NCBI RefSeq assembly: GCF_009730915.1
Contig: NC_052481.1
Coordinates: forward strand, 11,856,146-11,920,145
DNA from: Dioscorea cayenensis subsp. rotundata
Taxonomy: Eukaryota > Streptophyta > Magnoliopsida > Dioscoreales > Dioscoreaceae
Direction: 5' to 3'
Length of the DNA: 64,000 nt
This document shows, in pieces, positions 59,848 to 64,000 of this stretch (the first letter of the stretch is position 1; every line of letters begins with the position of its first letter). A program made the position numbers and the translations under genes. Below the pieces are notes generated by a model. The model made no database searches and was not told where the DNA came from. It worked only from the letters and a program-made list of their open reading frames with translations.

Positions 59848-61865
59848 GAATATATTAAAAACCGGATCGGATTCGGATACCCGATTTTTAATTTCTCCCG
59901 ACCCGTATCCGATCCGGTTTTCACCTTAAAAATTTGGACTGACTACCCGACCCTCTTTTTCGGATATCGGATCGGATCGGATCATCGGATCCGGATTTTT
60001 TTGCTCACCCCTACTCAGAAATACAAAAACTCCAAGGCAAGACAAAAGTCTGCGTCTGAGATATACACAAAAATCAATAACACATAAATAGTGCAATTAA
60101 AGAAAATCAAAATCAAAAGTCAAAGCCGAAAGTAACAAATTCTAGTATATGTCTCCAAATTTACTATAGATGCCAGAGGTCATTTGTTTGCCCTCGGTGA
60201 CCCGAGCCAGAATAACAGAACTCATTTATTAATTTATCCTTGGTAACAGGAGACTAAAATATCAGATAGCTATTTATTATATCACCAAATGGACACGGTG
60301 CTAGATGGCCATTAATTATTTCACCAAATGGATATGGTGCAAAACTATAGTCTCATATTTTCAGAATTTGTTATCGACAAAGTCAAAGTTTAATTCCCCA
60401 CTGAGAGGGTTGTATATCGTTCATTTGGAGACCAAAACATTTAGATGCAAAACTCATAGTCATAGTATGGAGTAATCAAAAATTCAGAATCTCAAGATCC
60501 TAGTTAGGAAAAATAACTGAATAGATAGAAATTATTTACAAAAATTATTAAATAAATCGCCAAATCATACAAATCACCATAAACATTTCTTTTAATGACA
60601 CTAGACATACAGGGCATCAACAATTTCAGATTTCACAAGTTGTTGGACTCTACACAATTCACTTTGTAAATTCACATCTCACACTTCACCGCATAATAAC
60701 AATTCTAAACATGTCTCACATCATAGCACATAACTCCAATAACATATTCTTAAATGCACAAATATTTGGCATGACTTAACTTAAGACATTCCTGAACATT
60801 TTCCTTGTTTAATACTTCCCCATAATTTAGTCTCCAAGAGTGAGAAAAATTATGCTACACCTGAACATTTTGCATAGGAACATCATCCTACACAAGTCTT
60901 TTTAATAGATCATAACTCCTAATCTACAAATCCAATAAACTTCAAATTTGGCAGGTAGATAGATTAAATAATTCGTTACAACTTTTCAATTTTAATCTTC
61001 TACAAATTCAGCCTCTATGACCTCCGAAGTTAGGCCACAATTTCCATTCAACTCATTATCATAACTTGAAAATTTACTCTAGTAATTCCATGCATGAAGC
61101 ATACAATATCATAGTCTCAAATCTATAGAAATCTAGCCCAATAAAACTTGAAATATTGGCTCTAAGCCAACAAATGATCTAATTTATTTCCCAAATGCCG
61201 TCCTTGCAATTTCAATAAATATATCATCAAGGAAACACTATGATCTCCACTCTTGATAGAAAATGACATGATCCACTTTTAGGAGAATTCAAATCCTTGA
61301 CATATTTTTAGATACAAAAACACCAACTTAGACATATAAAGCTAAACAGTAATTAGTAGTTATAAAAAAAGGATAATCAAACAAATAATTTAAAATATAA
61401 TTAAATAATAATTATCAAGTCATAAACAACTGACCAGAAGGAGTAAAAGAAAGAATTAACTAAAATATAAAACTTGAAACATATTTGAAGATAAAATAAT
61501 TATCTTATCACATAGTTAAGCAAATAAGTAGGTAATTGACAAAAAATAATTGAAATAATGAATTAAACCATACTTATAATTTTTGAAAATCTCAAGATAA
61601 TAAATGATTAACCAAATAAAATAATTTACCATAAGTATAATTAATAGTAAAACCAAATAAATAATTATTCAAATAATATCAAAAATTTTGCAATTTTTAT
61701 TTGTCCAAAATAACCAGTGCGGATTACTTACCTACTACCAGTCAAAACTCCGAATTTCACCCGAACACCAACTTAACAACCAGCAAAAGTCCTACACTCG
61801 GTGTGTGATACACCTATGCATGCAGACACTGGAGAAAACACAGCCATCGAATTTCCTTAACAAAA
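58404..61865 (-). mobile_element. Gypsy-type LTR copy related to 35317-38372, carrying a MITE
   Basis: It starts TCTCACACCCCGAAC (TGTCACACCCC with one change) and follows the LTR at 35317 in the same order: 'gacaaacggcagcagaccc', 'agacctgcaaggc', 'ccactcttgatctgaaaagg', 'gctcactagcccagtaagta', then 'ggattacttaccta' at 61724. The hAT MITE at 59154-60013 interrupts it. Its right end is uncertain; glycosyltransferase sequence begins at about 61869. No target duplication was recognised, so it may be truncated. Confidence 0.7.
59154..60013. mobile_element. hAT-type MITE, 860 bp, with perfect 8-bp target duplication
   Basis: Terminal inverted repeats TAGGGGTGAGCAAAA and TTTTTTGCTCACCCCTA. The 8-bp duplication CTCAGAAA is at 59146-59153 and 60014-60021. 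The related LTR at 35317 has the uninterrupted site near 36083 ('gatctcaaaaatgcagaaac'). Subterminal regions are full of 'ggatcggat', 'ggtacccg' and 'aaaccgg' words in both orientations; the middle is A/T-rich with TA microsatellites (59549-59570 and 59818-59842). No transposase. The overlapping small frames are products of the inverted repeats. Confidence 0.93.
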
Positions 61866-61868
61866 GCA

Positions 61869-62760
61869 ACTGGACACATCTATTGATTGGATACCAGGAA
61901 TGAAGAATATTCATCTGAAGGATCTACCAAGTTTTGTCAAAACAACTAATCCAAATGATCCTTATCTAAACTTCATGTTTCCCAGACCTCAGCCATCATC
62001 ATCAACACATTTGATGATCTAGAAGGCACTGTTTTGGAAGCCATGGCAGAGATGCTCCCCCTCCCCCCTCCAATCTACACAATAGGGCCACTTTCCTTGA
62101 TCTCTGAATACGGTTTAAGCTTATGGAAAGAGGACGTGAATTGTTTGGAATGGTTGGATGACAATTTACCAAAGTCTTTCATTTATGTCAACTTTGGATA
62201 TATCGCAATGCTAACAAAAGAGCAACTGACAGAGTTTGCATGGGGATTGGTAGATAGTGAGCATGACTTCTTATGGATAATAGATAAGGCCTTGTTAAGG
62301 GTGATCAAGAGAGTGATGTTTCTCCTTGAAGAGATCTTGAGAGAGATGAATGGGAGGGGATTGATAACTAGTTGGTGTTAACAAGAGAAGGTGTTATGCC
62401 ACCCAATCTACAACAGGATTCTTGGCACACAGTGGGTTGAATTTGACAATAGAGAGCATAAGTGCAGGAATGGCCATGTTATGTTGGGCTTATTATGTGG
62501 ATCAACAAACAAATGGTCACTATGTTTGAAAACATTGGGGCATGGCCATGGATATTGAACATGATGTGAAGAGAGAGAAGGTTGAATCTTTGATCATGGA
62601 GTTGATGAGTGGAGAGAAAAGGAATGTAGATGAAGGAGAAGGTGTTGGAATGGAAGGAGAGCGCCATGGAGAAAGTGAGCAATGAGAGAAGGGTTTTCCT
62701 TTTGAAGTCATACTCAGATGATCAAGAAAGGATGACATGTTGTGAAAATCAAAGCTAGAT
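61869..62760 (+). pseudogene. UGT85-like UDP-glycosyltransferase pseudogene
   Basis: From 61869 the translation reads [20 protein letters not shown], then after a shift near 61981 [48 protein letters not shown] and LTEFAWGLVDSEHDFLWIID. After a deletion the PSPG box region is only a wreck: SWC-stop-QEKVLCHP, then SAGMAMLCWAYYVDQQTN (normally AGVPMLCWPFFADQQTN) and IEHDVKREKVESLIMELM. These enzymes transfer sugar from UDP-glucose to small molecules in the cytosol; the UGT85A type acts for example on cyanohydrins and terpenoids. The catalytic N-terminal half is missing, the HSGWNS sugar-binding motif is unreadable, and several stops and frame changes are present. The left break coincides with the end of the LTR copy. 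Confidence 0.88.
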
Positions 62761-63027
62761 AGGAGTTGAATTATTGGAGTTCACATGCTGCATACAATGG
62801 GAGGGTTTTTCAAAGTGTCTGGAATCCTGGCACCATAATTTCAAAACATACACATGAAGACAAGGAGTGTGGGTTCCACAAAAAATATAACCATATCTAT
62901 ACTATATTTTAATTCCATCCCTTGATGATCTTAAAAACTGAAACGTGATGAACTTAAAATTCAGGGTTTGATGGTCCGCAGGAGAAGCAATCCTAACCCC
63001 TTCCAAATATTAAATAAAAATTTGAGA
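62761..63027. other. 3' flank of the glycosyltransferase pseudogene
   Basis: No gene or repeat recognised. Confidence 0.4.
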
Positions 63028-63151
63028 GCCCATTTCTCCACCATTGTTGTCCATATTCATGCTTCTTTTACTGTGAAAACATTAAATTCCAAAGCTTTCC
63101 CTTTTTTTTTCTTTTTTTATACTGAATTAACACCCTGTGAAAAAGAGAAGA
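63028..63151 (+). repeat. Direct repeat, copy 1 (partner at 63624-63751)
   Basis: Shares 'gcccatttctccaccattgt', 'ccatattcatgc', 'ttttactgtgaaaacattaa' and 'tatactgaattaa' with the partner in the same order and spacing, with about 85-90 percent identity by eye. It is not bounded by clear TG...CA ends. Confidence 0.8.
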
Positions 63152-63623
63152 CCTCTCCAACTTCTCCAACTATACACAATGAATTCCAGACCTTCTTCTT
63201 ACTCTTCCTCTTCTTTCCTTTTCTCCTCTTTTTGGGTCATTACAAAAGAAAAAAACCAGATCCACCCCGCCAGATCTCCTGCCACAGGTCTCCTCGTAGC
63301 CCTCCTCTTTCTCCTCCAGTTACTGTTGTCGGATCTCACCGTGTTGCACCAGATCTGTGTTTTCTCCAGGAATACGTGTGAGGCGAGCGGATTGAGGGAA
63401 TTCTCTTCCTCAAGCAGATTTACCTGAAAAGTGTGATCAACGTGGAAAGCTCTTCTTTGCCCCGCCAAAATTGCCGCCAGCTTACCTACACCGCTGGATC
63501 TCTTTTCCTCCTCCGGTCACTGATGCCGTGCCAATCTCACTGCTTGATACTTGATCTGCCGACGGCCTGCCTCTCCACCAATCTGGCTATGGTTTCTCCT
63601 TTTTCTCCTCCTTTTGATCCAGG
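63152..63623. other. Pyrimidine-rich, GC-elevated segment between the direct repeats
   Basis: Rich in 'tctcctcc' and 'ccgccag' words, it resembles a plant 5' leader more than intergenic DNA. Open frames on both strands (for example 62968-63381 plus) are low-complexity and match no family I recognise. Confidence 0.35.
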
Positions 63624-63751
63624 GCCCATTTCTCCATCATTATTGTCCATATTCATGCCTCTTTTACTGTGAAAACATTAAATTTTAGAGTTTCCCCCTT
63701 GTCCTCTTTTTCTTTCTTTATACTGAATTAATGCCCTATGAAGAAGAGAAG
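63624..63751 (+). repeat. Direct repeat, copy 2
   Basis: Partner of 63028-63151; the two copies start 596 bases apart. Confidence 0.8.
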
Positions 63752-64000
63752 ATTTATTTTATAGGTATAAGATTAGGGAGAAAATACTACAAAGAAAGGT
63801 ATTATTTATCTTCATTTTTTTTTGCTTTATTCACAAGGGTAGGATATTAGAGAGAAAAAAAAAAAACTAAAAAAGGGTACCATTTTCTTTCAAATTTTTT
63901 TTGTTTATTTGTCTTTTTACCCCATTAAATTTTGATTTGATATTTTATTTTGTTGTTTTATTTTTGTTGACAGGTACTTGATTGGAGAGAAGAAGTTTGC
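63752..64000 (+). other. Window end: T-rich tract with possible intron acceptor
   Basis: A T-rich stretch ends in TTGTTGACAG at 63973, a good plant 3' splice site, followed by 27 bases that stay open in one frame (YLIGEKKF). If real, a gene continues right of the window and 63152-63970 could hold its leader and an intron. The evidence is thin. Confidence 0.25.

Noticed and set aside
63028-63751. A TRIM retrotransposon defined by the direct repeats
   Set aside because: The repeats lack TG...CA ends, a primer-binding site, a polypurine tract and target duplications, so I list them only as a repeat.

Overview
This window is nuclear DNA from a flowering plant. It is AT-rich, has GT-AG introns, and is packed with nested plant-type transposons (Ty3/gypsy, Ty1/copia, LINE, CACTA, hAT MITE). 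It also carries a fragment of chloroplast psaB. The lineage cannot be fixed from the sequence. Only one gene looks intact: a two-exon SKP1-like gene at 2392-3908. Every other protein-coding trace is a pseudogene, a transposon gene, or a fragment carried by a transposon. No tRNA, rRNA or CRISPR was found.

Layout. 1-1739 is the end of a gypsy-type LTR. 2299-3908 is the SKP1-like gene, followed by a psaB plastid insert (4476-4862). 5961-9894 is a solo LTR that contains a second solo LTR (6904-8715); both keep perfect 5-bp target-site duplications. A copia LTR follows (about 9900-11025). 11962-15820 is a CACTA element with a 13-copy palindromic repeat array. 16606-24035 is a 7.4-kb CACTA element with an AAA duplication, holding pieces of at least three unrelated host genes in one orientation: a Ycf20-like plastid protein gene, COG2 (Golgi tethering complex) and an aldo-keto reductase of the AKR4C type. 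COG2 and the reductase are joined inside one exon-like segment.

24420-31130 is LINE debris. One LINE (25336-29570, minus) is split by a complete 3.1-kb non-autonomous LTR element (25835-28982) with a tRNA-iMet primer site and a gag-like reading frame. 31491-34217 is a leucine-rich-repeat receptor pseudogene split by a solo LTR (31742-33944) and cut off by a third CACTA end (34218). 35317-38372 is another solo LTR, followed by a phospholipase-D-like pseudogene (38641-39114, minus) and an inverted copia LTR fragment. 41072-45190 is a decayed Athila-type gypsy element (tRNA-Asp primer site, gag) interrupted by a solo LTR (41748-43394). 45366-47791 (minus) is an EXO1 pseudogene whose intron holds a MITE.

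The last 16 kb is AT-rich, with two large tandem arrays (50390-51735 and 55985-57345), a solo LTR (53943-55648), a gypsy LTR copy (58404 to about 61865) carrying an 860-bp hAT-type MITE with a perfect 8-bp duplication, and a UGT85-like glycosyltransferase pseudogene (61869-62760).

There is no operon-like cooperation among genes. The organising logic is successive insertion, and many nesting orders can be read directly from target-site duplications. The most distinctive object is the multi-gene chimeric CACTA element. Splice sites, homologies and duplications were judged by eye; no database search was run.
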